Assembly (NCBI RefSeq): GCF_000342005.1
Contig: NZ_AOHO01000079.1
Location: forward strand, 1-64,000
Origin: Amycolatopsis decaplanina DSM 44594
Lineage (GTDB): Bacteria; Actinomycetota; Actinomycetes; Mycobacteriales; Pseudonocardiaceae
Direction: 5' to 3'
DNA length: 64,000 nt
The notes below the pieces were generated by a model that saw nothing but the letters and a program-made list of their open reading frames with translations, made no database searches and was not told the DNA's origin. Positions 24,770 through 33,138 of the stretch are shown here, piece by piece. The position numbers and the translations under genes are program-made. Numbering within the stretch: the first letter of the stretch is position 1; every line of letters begins with the position of its first letter.

Positions 24770-25816
24770 ATGGCGATACCGCTCCAGATCCGAGCCGAGG
24801 CCGCGTTTTCGCAGCTGGCGTTCTGGCTCCCGAAGCCGGTCAGAAGGGCCATCGCCGGACCGCCGCTCCGCCTCGACGGGCAGGAACTCGCGCTGGACGC
24901 CCAACTCCTGCTCCGCCTGCAGAAGCTGGCGAAGGCATCATTGGTGCGGGGAAGCGTCGAAGAGTCGCGCAGCATGCTCCTGTCGAGCCGGCACCTGGTC
25001 AGCGGGCCGACGATCGAGCCGGTCGCCACCAGGGAACTGCTCATCCCCACGGGTGACGGTGACGTGCCGGCCACGCTCTACACACCGGCCGGACTGCCGG
25101 ACCCGTCCGGGCTGCTGGTGTTCTTCCACGGCGGCGGCTGGGTGGTCGGCAGCCGCGTCTCCCACGACAACACCGTCCGCTATCTGGCGAAACAGGCGGG
25201 CGTGCGGGTTCTTTCGGTGGAGTACCGGCTCGCGCCGGAGACGCGGTTCCCCGGCGCCACCGAAGACGCGATCGCGGCGTTCGAGTACGCCTTCGCGAAG
25301 GCGCGGGACCTTGGCGCCGACCCGGCACGCATCGCCGTCGGCGGTGACAGCGCGGGCGGGAACCTCGCGGCGGTGACGGCGCAGCAGGCGGTGAAACGCG
25401 GTGGCGGGATCCCGGCGTTCCAGCTGCTGTTCTACCCGGCGACCGATTTCACCGTGCGCCGCCGCTCCCGGGAATTGTTCGCCGAGGACCTGTTCCTCAC
25501 CGATTCGGATATGAGCTGGTTCGAAGGACATTACGTGCCGAAGGGCACCGATCTGTACAACCCGAAACTCTCCCCGTTGCACGGTGACGTTTCCGGATTG
25601 CCGCCCGCGTATATCGCGACAGCCGGTTTCGACCCGCTGCGCGACGAGGGCGAGGCTTACGCGGAGAAATTACGGAAGGCCGGGGTCCCGGTGGCGCTCA
25701 GCCGCCAGCCGGACCTGATCCACGGGTACATCAACTTCCTCGGCGTAGGCCGCCGGTTCCGTGAGGCGACGGCCGAAGCGGCGGGCGCGCTGCGGTTGGG
25801 CCTCGCGCCCCGGTGA
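24770..25816 (+). CDS. HSL-type alpha/beta hydrolase (esterase/lipase)
   Basis: 348 residues; hormone-sensitive-lipase family. FFHGGGWVVGS oxyanion motif, GGDSAGGNLA nucleophile, Asp in GFDPLRDEG and His in LIHGYINF make a full catalytic set. A Shine-Dalgarno AGGAGG stands just before the ATG. No signal peptide; the N-terminal 80 residues form the cap. Likely hydrolyses acyl esters in the cytoplasm, true substrate unknown. Confidence 0.92.
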   Translation: MAIPLQIRAEAAFSQLAFWLPKPVRRAIAGPPLRLDGQELALDAQLLLRLQKLAKASLVRGSVEESRSMLLSSRHLVSGPTIEPVATRELLIPTGDGDVPATLYTPAGLPDPSGLLVFFHGGGWVVGSRVSHDNTVRYLAKQAGVRVLSVEYRLAPETRFPGATEDAIAAFEYAFAKARDLGADPARIAVGGDSAGGNLAAVTAQQAVKRGGGIPAFQLLFYPATDFTVRRRSRELFAEDLFLTDSDMSWFEGHYVPKGTDLYNPKLSPLHGDVSGLPPAYIATAGFDPLRDEGEAYAEKLRKAGVPVALSRQPDLIHGYINFLGVGRRFREATAEAAGALRLGLAPR

Positions 25817-25824
25817 CGGCCAGA

Positions 25825-25856
25825 GCCCGAGTGAGGAGAAATGTCCCCACTCGGGC
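25825..25856. terminator. Hairpin between convergent esterase and secreted-protein genes
   Basis: Arms GCCCGAGTGAGGA (25825-25837) and TCCCCACTCGGGC (25844-25856) with one mismatched pair and a 6-base loop, 9 bp after the esterase stop. No T-tract. Confidence 0.65.
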
Positions 25857-25915
25857 CCCGGCCCCCATTTCGTGGTCCGCCGCCCTGCACGGCGAAACCG
25901 GACGACTCCCGCGGT

Positions 25916-26446
25916 CTAGGGCGTGGGGAGCGGCACAGGCGGTACCGGAAGCGGCGGGACAGGGAGTCCGCCGAGCAGCCCGGCGAGGATGCCGGTCACG
26001 GCCGCGAGCAGGGCTTTCACCAGGTCGCTGACGATCTTCAGCGGTCCGGGCAGGTCGGGGAGCGACGGGATCGGCACCGGCAGCGGCGGCAGCTGACGCG
26101 CCTTGGCGGTCGGGTCGGCCAGCAGCCTGCTGGACTCGACGGAGCGGCCCTGGGCCAGGTCGCCGAGCTTCTGCGTTTCGGTCTGGATCTGGTAGCGCTT
26201 GCCCGCGGCGATGTCACCGAGGACGGGGCTCAGCTTGTCCAAGTCCGCCCGCGTCTTGGAGACGTCACCGGCGTAGGCCACCTTGGTGAGGCCGTCTCGC
26301 ATCTGCAGCACCTGCGCGGCGAGCGCCTGCGTGTTCGACGAACCCTTTCCACCATCGGTACCAGCCGTCGCGGCGCCGGCCGAGGCCACCGCCAACAGAC
26401 TGCCGGTGGCGACCACGGCAATCATCCGGGCAATGTTGCCTTTCAT
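25916..26446 (-). CDS. Secreted Pro-rich helical protein, unknown function
   Basis: 176 residues. A clear Sec signal peptide (MKGNIARMIAVVATGSLLAVASAGAATAG is its region, cleavage near AATAG), then a helical stretch, and a C-terminal Pro/Leu-rich part with LLAAVTGILAGLLGGLPVPP. No enzyme motif. Actinomycetes have several such surface/exported proteins; nothing more specific can be read. Confidence 0.75.
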   Translation of the reverse strand: MKGNIARMIAVVATGSLLAVASAGAATAGTDGGKGSSNTQALAAQVLQMRDGLTKVAYAGDVSKTRADLDKLSPVLGDIAAGKRYQIQTETQKLGDLAQGRSVESSRLLADPTAKARQLPPLPVPIPSLPDLPGPLKIVSDLVKALLAAVTGILAGLLGGLPVPPLPVPPVPLPTP

Positions 26447-26815
26447 TTCCTACCTCCTGGCCTCTGGGACCTGACGAGGTAAATCGATACCCGCCGTATC
26501 GGCCGAACACCACCCGATCACCGGTTGGAACCGTTTTCTAACCCTTACGTGCCGGATTCATTCCCGGGGAAGACCCCCACAATTGATTAACGTCGAAATC
26601 TTGTGCTTCCCCCTGAAGATCATCTTTTTCCCGCCGTTTTATGACCAGCTGTGACCGATCGACACGGCGGTGCGACTCGTTCACCCACAGCGGTGTAAAC
26701 GGTGATCGTTTGGCTTCATCACTCCGTCGGACAGGCGTGTCGCACTGCTCCACTCGGGGTGTCCCCCACGCACGCCCCGCCACCTTCTGGTTTCACATGC
26801 GAGTGGGGACATGGA
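26447..26815. other. Non-coding gap with locally AT-rich segment
   Basis: 369 bp. 26540-26650 is strikingly AT-rich for this genome (ATTGATTAACGTC, ATCATCTTTTTCC, CCGTTTTATG) and should hold the promoter of the minus-strand secreted-protein gene. The rest carries no convincing reading frame. AAGAT/ATCTT around 26620 is a small palindrome of unknown meaning. Confidence 0.5.
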
Positions 26816-26857
26816 AACGCACCCGGCGCGCGGGGGATGACGCGCGCCGGGTGCGTT
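26816..26857 (-). terminator. katA terminator hairpin
   Basis: Perfect 16-base arms AACGCACCCGGCGCGC (26816-26831) and its complement (26842-26857) around a 10-base loop, 34 bp past the catalase stop. Confidence 0.75.
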
Positions 26858-26891
26858 CCGGTGGTGGGAGCAGCCTCTCGAAGGAGGTCCT

Positions 26892-28334
26892 TTACTCGCG
26901 GAAGGCGTTCGCGACCTTGTCTCCGAGGTCCTTGTCGACGTTCCGCCAGTACTCGAAGACGCGCTCGAGCACCGGCCGCGAGACGTCGTTCGAAGCGTGG
27001 CCGATGATGTTGTTCGCGAGCCGCTCACGCTGCGCGTCGTCCATGACGTCGCGGACGAGCGTGCCCGGCTGGCCGAAGTCGTCGTCCTCGGCGTGGAGCT
27101 TGTACGCCGACCGGATGACCTCGTCCTCGACGCCGTAGCCCGAAGCGGTCTCGGAGGCGATCTCCGCGTTCGCGTGCGGGCCGCCGTAGGAGTTCGGCGC
27201 GTACACCGGGTCGCCCGGGTTGTTGAAGCGCATCGCGCCGTCGCGCGAGTAGCTGTTCACCGGGGACTTCGGCGCGTTGACCGGCAGCTGCGTGTAGTTC
27301 GCGCCGATCCGGTAGCGGTGGGCGTCCGGGTACGCGAACAGGCGGCCCTGCAGCATCTTGTCCGGCGACGGGCCGATGCCCGGCACCAGGTTGGACGGCT
27401 CGAACGCGGCCTGCTCGATCTCCGCGAAGTAGTTCGCCGGGTTGCGGTCGAGCACCCAGCGGCCGACCTTGATCAGCGGGTAGTCGCCCTTCGGCCACAC
27501 CTTGGTCAGGTCGAACGGGTTGAAGCGGTAGTCCGCGGCTTCGGCGTAGGGCATCACCTGGACGTACAGCGTCCAGCTGGGGTGATCGCCCTTCTCGATG
27601 TTCTTGAACAGGTCGCGGATGTAGTAGTCCGAGTCCTCTCCCGCGATCCGGTCCGCGTCGGCCTGGGACAGGTAGCCGATGCCCTGGTCGGTCTTGAAGT
27701 GGTACTTGACCCAGAATTTCTCGCCGCCGGCGTTCTCCCACAGATAGGTGTGCGAGCCGAAGCCGTCCATCTCCCGCCAGTTCGACGGGATGCCGCGGTC
27801 GCCCATCAGCCAGGTGACCTGGTGCGCGGACTCGGGCCGCAGCGTCCAGAAGTCCCACTGGATGTCGTGGTCTCGCAGGTGGTTGTCGGCACGGCGCTTC
27901 TGCGAGTGGATGAAGTCGGGGAACTTGATCGGGTCGCGGATGAAGAACACCGGGGTGTTGTTGCCGACGAGGTCGTAGTTGCCCTCGGAGGTGTAGAACT
28001 TCACCGCGAAGCCGCGCGGGTCGCGCCACGTGTCGGGCGAGCCGTTCTCCCCCGCGACCGAGGAGAAGCGGGCCAGGCTCTCGGTGCGCACGCCCGGCTG
28101 GAACAGGGCGGCCTTCGTGAACTGGCTGACGTCCTCGGTGACCTCGAGGAAGCCGTGCGCGCCGCCGCCCTTGGCGTGGACGACGCGCTCCGGCACACGC
28201 TCACGGTTGAACTGGGCGTTCTTCTCGATCAGGTAGTGGTCCTGGAGCAGGATCGGGCCGTTGGAGCCCACCGTCAGCGAGTCGTTGTCGCTCGCGACGG
28301 GGATGCCCACGTTGTTCGTGGTCGGCAAGGTCAC
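26892..28334 (-). CDS. katA: Monofunctional haem catalase, clade-3-like small subunit
   Basis: 480 residues. Distal His in RVVHAKGGGAHG, Asn in the FFIRDPIKFPDF region, and haem-ligand Tyr in RLFAYPDAHRYRIG are all seen. Length fits the small-subunit (about 55 kDa) catalases that dismutate H2O2. No Fur-family gene adjoins, but the promoter carries a Fur-like box (28389-28409). Divergent from an MFS gene. Confidence 0.96.
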   Translation of the reverse strand: MTLPTTNNVGIPVASDNDSLTVGSNGPILLQDHYLIEKNAQFNRERVPERVVHAKGGGAHGFLEVTEDVSQFTKAALFQPGVRTESLARFSSVAGENGSPDTWRDPRGFAVKFYTSEGNYDLVGNNTPVFFIRDPIKFPDFIHSQKRRADNHLRDHDIQWDFWTLRPESAHQVTWLMGDRGIPSNWREMDGFGSHTYLWENAGGEKFWVKYHFKTDQGIGYLSQADADRIAGEDSDYYIRDLFKNIEKGDHPSWTLYVQVMPYAEAADYRFNPFDLTKVWPKGDYPLIKVGRWVLDRNPANYFAEIEQAAFEPSNLVPGIGPSPDKMLQGRLFAYPDAHRYRIGANYTQLPVNAPKSPVNSYSRDGAMRFNNPGDPVYAPNSYGGPHANAEIASETASGYGVEDEVIRSAYKLHAEDDDFGQPGTLVRDVMDDAQRERLANNIIGHASNDVSRPVLERVFEYWRNVDKDLGDKVANAFRE

Positions 28335-28388
28335 GCCGGTGCCTCCTGGTTCGTGGTGGTGAGCGGTCAGCCATCCCCACCCTCTCGC

Positions 28389-28409
28389 CTAATCTGGAAT
28401 CAGTCAAGA
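28389..28409 (-). promoter_or_regulatory. Fur/CatR-like box upstream of katA
   Basis: On the minus strand reads TCTTGACTGATTCCAGATTAG, with a -35-like TTGACT inside it. It resembles the peroxide-regulator (FurA/CatR type) operators upstream of actinobacterial catalase genes. Resemblance is from memory of that class, so this is tentative. Confidence 0.45.
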
Positions 28410-28446
28410 AAACACCCCGGACCGGGTGACCCGGCAACGTGAAAAA

Positions 28447-28469
28447 AACTTGCACGCGCGTACCAAGTT
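28447..28469 (+). promoter_or_regulatory. Inverted repeat AACTTG...CAAGTT upstream of MFS paralogue
   Basis: Perfect 6-bp arms (28447-28452, 28464-28469) with an 11-bp centre that contains CGCGTAC. Lies 18 bp before the ATG at 28487. Parallels the site before the other MFS gene (4951-4981). Confidence 0.5.
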
Positions 28470-28486
28470 ACGTTCTCATCGGTCGT

Positions 28487-29683
28487 ATGGCCCTCGCTCC
28501 GTACCGTCGCGTGTTAGCCGTGCCCGGGGTTCCCAGCTCGATGTTGCTGATGTTCCTGGCGCGGCTCCCGATGACGGCCATGGGCGTGACGATGACGCTG
28601 TACGTGGTCAACGACCTCGGCCGTGGCTACGGCGCGGCCGGGCTGATCGGTGCCGCCATCACGCTCGGCAGCGCGATCGGGGCACCGCTCGTCGGCCGGT
28701 ACGTCGACCGCTACGGGTTGCGGCCGGTGGTCGCGATCTGCGGGCTGGCCTCGTCGGCGTTCTGGATCAGCGCGCCGCATCTGCCGTATCAGGTGCTGCT
28801 CGCGGTCGCGCTCCCCGCCGGCGTGCTGTCGGTGCCCGCCGGGACGCTCGCACGACTGGTGCTCACCGCGCTCGTGCCGCTGGAACAACGGCGGGCGGCC
28901 TACTCGCTGGACACGATCCTGGTGGAGGCGTCGTTCATGATCGGGCCGTCGGCCGGGATCATGGCGATCACGCAGCTGCCCGCGGTCTACGCGCTCACCG
29001 GGATCGGAGTCTGCTTCGCGCTCTCGGCGACGCTGATCTACCGGCAGAACCCGCCGATCCGCGCCGAGGCCGACGCCGAGGTGTTCGCCGGGGAGCGGCC
29101 GCCCGTGCGGAGCTGGCTCACCGGACGGCTCGTGATGGCGATGTTCATCGCCGCCGGCGCGCTGTTCTGCCTGGTCGGCATGGAACTCGCCGCACTGGCG
29201 ACACTGCGCGCGAGCGGCGACATCGCCTGGTCCGGACTGCTGATCACGCTGATGTGCGTCGCGTCCGTCCTCGGCGGGGCGATCCACGGCGCGGTCCGGC
29301 GGTCGCTTTCGCAGGGCACGCTGATGGTGCTGCTCGCGGTGCTCACGCTGCCGGTCGGGCTGATCGACCACCCGTGGTGGCTGCTGGCGATCGTGCTCTT
29401 CCCGAGCAACGTGCTGTGCGCGCCGACGCTCGCGGCGAGCACGGAGACGGTCAGCGCGGCGGCGCCGCCGCGGGTCCGCGGTGAGGCGATGGGCCTGCTG
29501 GACGCGGCCAGCAGGATCGGGCTGGCGGTCGGAAGCCCGATCATCGGGTTCGTGATCGACCACTCCAGCCCCGGCTGGGGGTTCGCGGCCTCGGCGCTGG
29601 GCGCGCTGGCGATCGCTTCGGTCGGCCTGTTCTGGCGTCGCTCCCGCACTCCGGCCCAGGTGCCCGCGCTCACTTCTTCCTGA
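28487..29683 (+). CDS. MFS transporter, paralogue of the 4984-6258 gene
   Basis: 398 residues from ATG 28487; an in-frame GTG at 28439 would put the operator inside the coding region and is less likely. Twelve predicted hydrophobic segments; motif-A loop GRYVDRYGLRPVV. Efflux-type carrier with unknown substrate. Divergent from katA; convergent with the lipoprotein gene across a family B hairpin. Confidence 0.85.
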   Translation: MALAPYRRVLAVPGVPSSMLLMFLARLPMTAMGVTMTLYVVNDLGRGYGAAGLIGAAITLGSAIGAPLVGRYVDRYGLRPVVAICGLASSAFWISAPHLPYQVLLAVALPAGVLSVPAGTLARLVLTALVPLEQRRAAYSLDTILVEASFMIGPSAGIMAITQLPAVYALTGIGVCFALSATLIYRQNPPIRAEADAEVFAGERPPVRSWLTGRLVMAMFIAAGALFCLVGMELAALATLRASGDIAWSGLLITLMCVASVLGGAIHGAVRRSLSQGTLMVLLAVLTLPVGLIDHPWWLLAIVLFPSNVLCAPTLAASTETVSAAAPPRVRGEAMGLLDAASRIGLAVGSPIIGFVIDHSSPGWGFAASALGALAIASVGLFWRRSRTPAQVPALTSS

Positions 29684-29747
29684 CGCGTTTCGGCACCTGG
29701 TTGCGGTAGTTGCACGCACGTCTATCGCAAGCAGGTGCCGAATTGCG
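29684..29747. repeat. Long inverted repeat, family B copy 3 (convergent gene ends)
   Basis: Arms 29684-29713 and 29718-29747 around a 4-base loop. Left arm has the core TTCGGCACCTGGTTGCGGTA, right arm ends GGTGCCGAATTGCG. The loop-proximal parts are less perfectly paired than in copies 1 and 2. Begins immediately after the MFS stop codon. Confidence 0.82.
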
Positions 29748-29755
29748 AGGATTTG

Positions 29756-30127
29756 TCAGGCGCAGACCTTCCGGAGGGCGTCCAGCCGGTCGAGGTTGCG
29801 TTTGGTCCAGTCCGCGACCTTGCCCGCGTCGTGGATGTTCTCCTTCTGGGCCTGCAGGTACGAGTCGGCCATGCCGGTGAGCGCGCCCGCCACGTCCTTC
29901 TCGCCGACGCTGTTGGCCAGCTCGCGCAGGCGCCGCTCCTTGTCCGCGGCCCGCTCCTTGAGTGTGGCCGGGTCCGGGTTGAGGTCGGCGAGGCTGAGCG
30001 CCTCGGCGCAAGCGCTGACCTTCGTCGCGGCCTTGTTCGTCTGATCGACCGCGTTCGTGACCTCGCTGCAGCCCGCCAGCGCGAGTCCGGCGGCCGACAG
30101 GAGCGCCGCGATTCCCAACCTCTTCAT
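29756..30127 (-). CDS. Putative lipoprotein
   Basis: 123 residues from ATG 30127. A signal peptide ends in the lipobox LALAGC, so the mature protein would be lipid-anchored at Cys19. The rest is charged and helical (ERAADKERRLRELANSVG) with a Cys near residue 40 and one at the C-terminus (KVCA) that could form a disulfide. Family not recognised. Confidence 0.78.
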   Translation of the reverse strand: MKRLGIAALLSAAGLALAGCSEVTNAVDQTNKAATKVSACAEALSLADLNPDPATLKERAADKERRLRELANSVGEKDVAGALTGMADSYLQAQKENIHDAGKVADWTKRNLDRLDALRKVCA

Positions 30128-30200
30128 ACAGGTCAGCCTAGCGACTTCGTGGGTGGTATGTCGGGTTCCCCCGGCCACCACCCACGAACCGCCCGGTAAT

Positions 30201-31391
30201 TCAGCCCTTCACGCAGACGACCTGCTTGAGGTGCGCTACCACCTCGACGAGATCCGTCTGCGCCTTGATCACCGTTTCGATGTCCTTGTACGCGGCCGGG
30301 ATCTCGTCCACCACGCCGGAGTCCTTGCGGCATTCCACACCGGCGGTCTGCGCGGCGAGGTCTTCGGCGGTGTACAGCTTCTTCGCCTTGTTCCGCGACA
30401 TCCGGCGGCCCGCCCCGTGCGACGCGGACTGGAAGGACGACGCGTTCCCGAGACCGCGCACGATGTACGAACCGGTGCCCATGCTGCCCGGGATGATCCC
30501 GAGGTCACCCGAACCCGCGCGGATCGCGCCCTTGCGGGTCACCAGGAGGTCGACGCCGTCGTAGGTCTCTTCCGCCACGTAGTTGTGATGGCACGAGATC
30601 GCGTCGTCGAACGTCGTCCGCGGGACGACGTCCTTCAGCGCCTGCTTCACGAGGGCGACCATGGTGGCGCGGTTGCGCGCCGCGTAGTCCTGCGCCCAGA
30701 ACAGGTCCCGCCGGTATGCCTGCATCTCCGGCGTGCCCGCGACGAACACCGCGAGGTCCGGATCCGGCAGGTCCGCGTTGTGCGGCAGCTTCCGCGCGAC
30801 GGCCATGTGCCGTTCCGCGAGTTCCTTGCCGATGTTGCGCGAACCGGAGTGCAGCATCAGCCACACGCGGCCTTCGTCGTCGCCGCCCTGTTCGAGGCAG
30901 ACCTCGATGAAGTGGTTACCGCCGCCGAGGCTCCCGATCTGGCGCGACGCTCGGTCGTGCAGGTCCTGGACGCCGGGATGCAGGTCGCCGAAGGACTTCC
31001 AGAAGGCGTCCCAGCCACCGACACCGTGCACCTTCGCCGGGTTCACCGGGGTCTTGTGCAGGCCGAACCCGACCGGGACGGCCGATTCGATCCGGCGGCG
31101 GAGCTTCAGCAGGTCGTCGGGCAGATCGGCGGCGGTGAGCGAGGTCCGCACCGCGCTCATCCCGCAGCCGATGTCCACACCGACGGCGGCCGGGGACACC
31201 GCGTCGCGCATCGCGATCACGCTGCCGACGGTCGCGCCCTTGCCGTAGTGGACGTCGGGCATGACCGCGACGCCGTGCACCCACGGCAGGTTGGCGACGT
31301 TGTGCAGCTGTCGCATGGCCTGGTCCTCGACCGATGCGGGGTCCGCCCACATCCGGATCGGAACCCGCGAGCCTTCGACCGCCGTGTACAT
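30201..31391 (-). CDS. rtcB: RtcB RNA-splicing ligase
   Basis: 396 residues. Metal ligands in MPDVHYGKG, GVDIGCGM (Cys) and GGGNHFIE, plus HSGSRNIG and the guanylylated His in ASHGAGRRMSR. Joins 2',3'-cyclic phosphate and 5'-OH RNA ends with GTP, used in RNA repair. No archease or RtcR gene is adjacent. A perfect AAAACGTTTT palindrome (31408-31417) sits just upstream of the ATG. In-frame upstream sequence is not coding. Confidence 0.95.
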   Translation of the reverse strand: MYTAVEGSRVPIRMWADPASVEDQAMRQLHNVANLPWVHGVAVMPDVHYGKGATVGSVIAMRDAVSPAAVGVDIGCGMSAVRTSLTAADLPDDLLKLRRRIESAVPVGFGLHKTPVNPAKVHGVGGWDAFWKSFGDLHPGVQDLHDRASRQIGSLGGGNHFIEVCLEQGGDDEGRVWLMLHSGSRNIGKELAERHMAVARKLPHNADLPDPDLAVFVAGTPEMQAYRRDLFWAQDYAARNRATMVALVKQALKDVVPRTTFDDAISCHHNYVAEETYDGVDLLVTRKGAIRAGSGDLGIIPGSMGTGSYIVRGLGNASSFQSASHGAGRRMSRNKAKKLYTAEDLAAQTAGVECRKDSGVVDEIPAAYKDIETVIKAQTDLVEVVAHLKQVVCVKG

Positions 31392-31407
31392 GACTTTCCC
31401 TTCGTGG

Positions 31408-31417
31408 AAAACGTTTT
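31408..31417. promoter_or_regulatory. Palindrome AAAACGTTTT in rtcB 5' region
   Basis: Perfect 10-bp palindrome 17 bp upstream of the rtcB ATG. Unusual AT-rich word in a 70% GC genome; may be an operator or promoter element. The rest of 31392-31629 is non-coding and holds the promoters of rtcB and the M48 gene. Confidence 0.35.
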
Positions 31418-31629
31418 GCCGCCGTTGAGCATGCACGGGCCGGACGAACCGGACAAGGCAATTACCGAATCCACAATGGACAGTCCACACACGACTACCA
31501 CGCACGGCGTGATGTTCATCGCGAAGTCTTCGATCGTGTTCGAAAAGTGATCGGCCGCGGGAGGCGCTTCGGGCACAATGAGCGCTCGGTGTCGGGGGAA
31601 CACCAACTCTGGGGAAGGTCCGTTTCACA

Positions 31630-33129
31630 GTGAAGTCTTTACGTGGGCTGCTCGCTGCCGTCCTGCTGGCGGGGTTCCCGCTGCTCGTGCTCGCGTTCGT
31701 GGGCGGGATCGTGGCGCTCGAAGTGCTGGCGCTGCGCCACAACGTTTTCGCGGCGGTGAAGCTCGGCATCATCACCGTCCCGGTCGGCTGGATCCTGCTG
31801 AAGACCCTGCTCACGGTCGAGCGGGTGACCGACGACGACGTACCCGGTGTCCAGGTGACGCCGGAGTCCCAGCCCGCTCTTTGGGCGCTGGTCCGGGAGC
31901 TGGCGGCCGAAGCGGGCACCCGGCCACCGGACGAGATCTACCTCGATCCGGACGTCAACGCCGCCGTCACCGAGCGGACCTCGTGGCTCGGGCTGCGGGT
32001 GCTGCGCCGCCGGATGATCATCGGCGTGCCGCTGATCATGGGCCTGCGCCAGGACCAGTTCCGCGCGGTGCTCGCGCACGAACTGGGGCACTACGGCAAC
32101 AAGGACACCCGGTTCTCCGCGTTGACCTATCGCGGGCGCAAGTCGATCGCGCGGGTGGTCAACGGCCTCAACCGCGAAGGGTACTTCGAGCGCTTCGTCG
32201 GCTGGCTCTTCAAGCAGTACGCGAAGCTGTACTTCGTCGTCTCGCTGAGTGTCTGCCGAGCCCAGGAACTCGCGGCCGACGCCGTCTCGGCGCGGCTCGC
32301 CGGCACCGACGCGGCGACCTCGGCCCTGCGCGAGATCGAAGCGCTGGCCGTCACCTGGCGGTTCTTCATGAACAACTACGCCGCGATCGGCTGGGACGCG
32401 GGATACCTCCCGGACCGCTTCGGCGAGGGCTACCGCGCGCTGCTCACCGACCCGATCCGGGCGGAGCAGATGGAGGAGATGCGCCGGAACCCCGCCGAGG
32501 ACGAGACCTCGCGGTGGGACACGCACCCGGCCACCCGTGACCGTGTCGCGACGCTCGAGGCGGGCGCCCGGATCCCGGTCCGTTCCGGCGGGGAGCGCCC
32601 GGCGACCGAACTGCTGACCGGCGCCGAGAAAATGCTCGACGAGGCCCTGTTCACCGTCTTCTCCGAAGAGGCGCTCGCGATGCGGCGGACGGACTGGCAG
32701 TCCCTGGTCGCCATCGGCCGCCGTCACGCCGCCGCCGAAGCGGCCGCCGAGATCCTGGGCGAACGCACCCTGGACATGGCGCTGGACCTGCTCGACGCGG
32801 GGAGACACGAGGAACTCGCCGACCCCGGCGCGGAGCCGCCCGCCGGGGCCGGGCCGCGCGCCCGCCGGGAGTTCGCCGCCGTCTCCGTCCGCGGGCGGCT
32901 GGCGATGGTGGTCCACGCGGCACTCACCGACGTCGGCGCGGGGCGATGGTCGCTCTCGTGGTCCGGACCGGCGCCGTTCACCTTGGACGGGCCCTGGGAA
33001 GAGCAGCTCGCGCCGGCGCTCGACAAGGCGACCGCGGCCGAATCCGACACCGCGCCACTGCGCGCGCTCCTGACGGCCGCCGGGGTGCCCGCCGGCTACC
33101 GGCCGTCACGCACACTTGTTCGTTCGTAA
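31630..33129 (+). CDS. M48 family metallopeptidase
   Basis: 499 residues: two N-terminal membrane segments (about 5-25 and 30-60), then an M48 catalytic core with zinc motif HELGHYGNKD and a downstream Glu (RAQELAADAVSARL). The C-terminal 150 residues are an unassigned soluble region. Membrane-associated HtpX-like protease for quality control. GTG start at 31630. The gene at 33139 follows within 9 bp and reads the same way. Confidence 0.9.
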   Translation: MKSLRGLLAAVLLAGFPLLVLAFVGGIVALEVLALRHNVFAAVKLGIITVPVGWILLKTLLTVERVTDDDVPGVQVTPESQPALWALVRELAAEAGTRPPDEIYLDPDVNAAVTERTSWLGLRVLRRRMIIGVPLIMGLRQDQFRAVLAHELGHYGNKDTRFSALTYRGRKSIARVVNGLNREGYFERFVGWLFKQYAKLYFVVSLSVCRAQELAADAVSARLAGTDAATSALREIEALAVTWRFFMNNYAAIGWDAGYLPDRFGEGYRALLTDPIRAEQMEEMRRNPAEDETSRWDTHPATRDRVATLEAGARIPVRSGGERPATELLTGAEKMLDEALFTVFSEEALAMRRTDWQSLVAIGRRHAAAEAAAEILGERTLDMALDLLDAGRHEELADPGAEPPAGAGPRARREFAAVSVRGRLAMVVHAALTDVGAGRWSLSWSGPAPFTLDGPWEEQLAPALDKATAAESDTAPLRALLTAAGVPAGYRPSRTLVRS

Positions 33130-33138
33130 GGAGTTCCA

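Noticed and set aside
26997..28442. Long plus-strand open frame opposite katA
   Set aside because: Composition (Val/Arg/Asp) is that of an antisense shadow of the catalase gene.
30057..31550. 497-residue plus frame across rtcB
   Set aside because: Antisense shadow of rtcB; no motifs.
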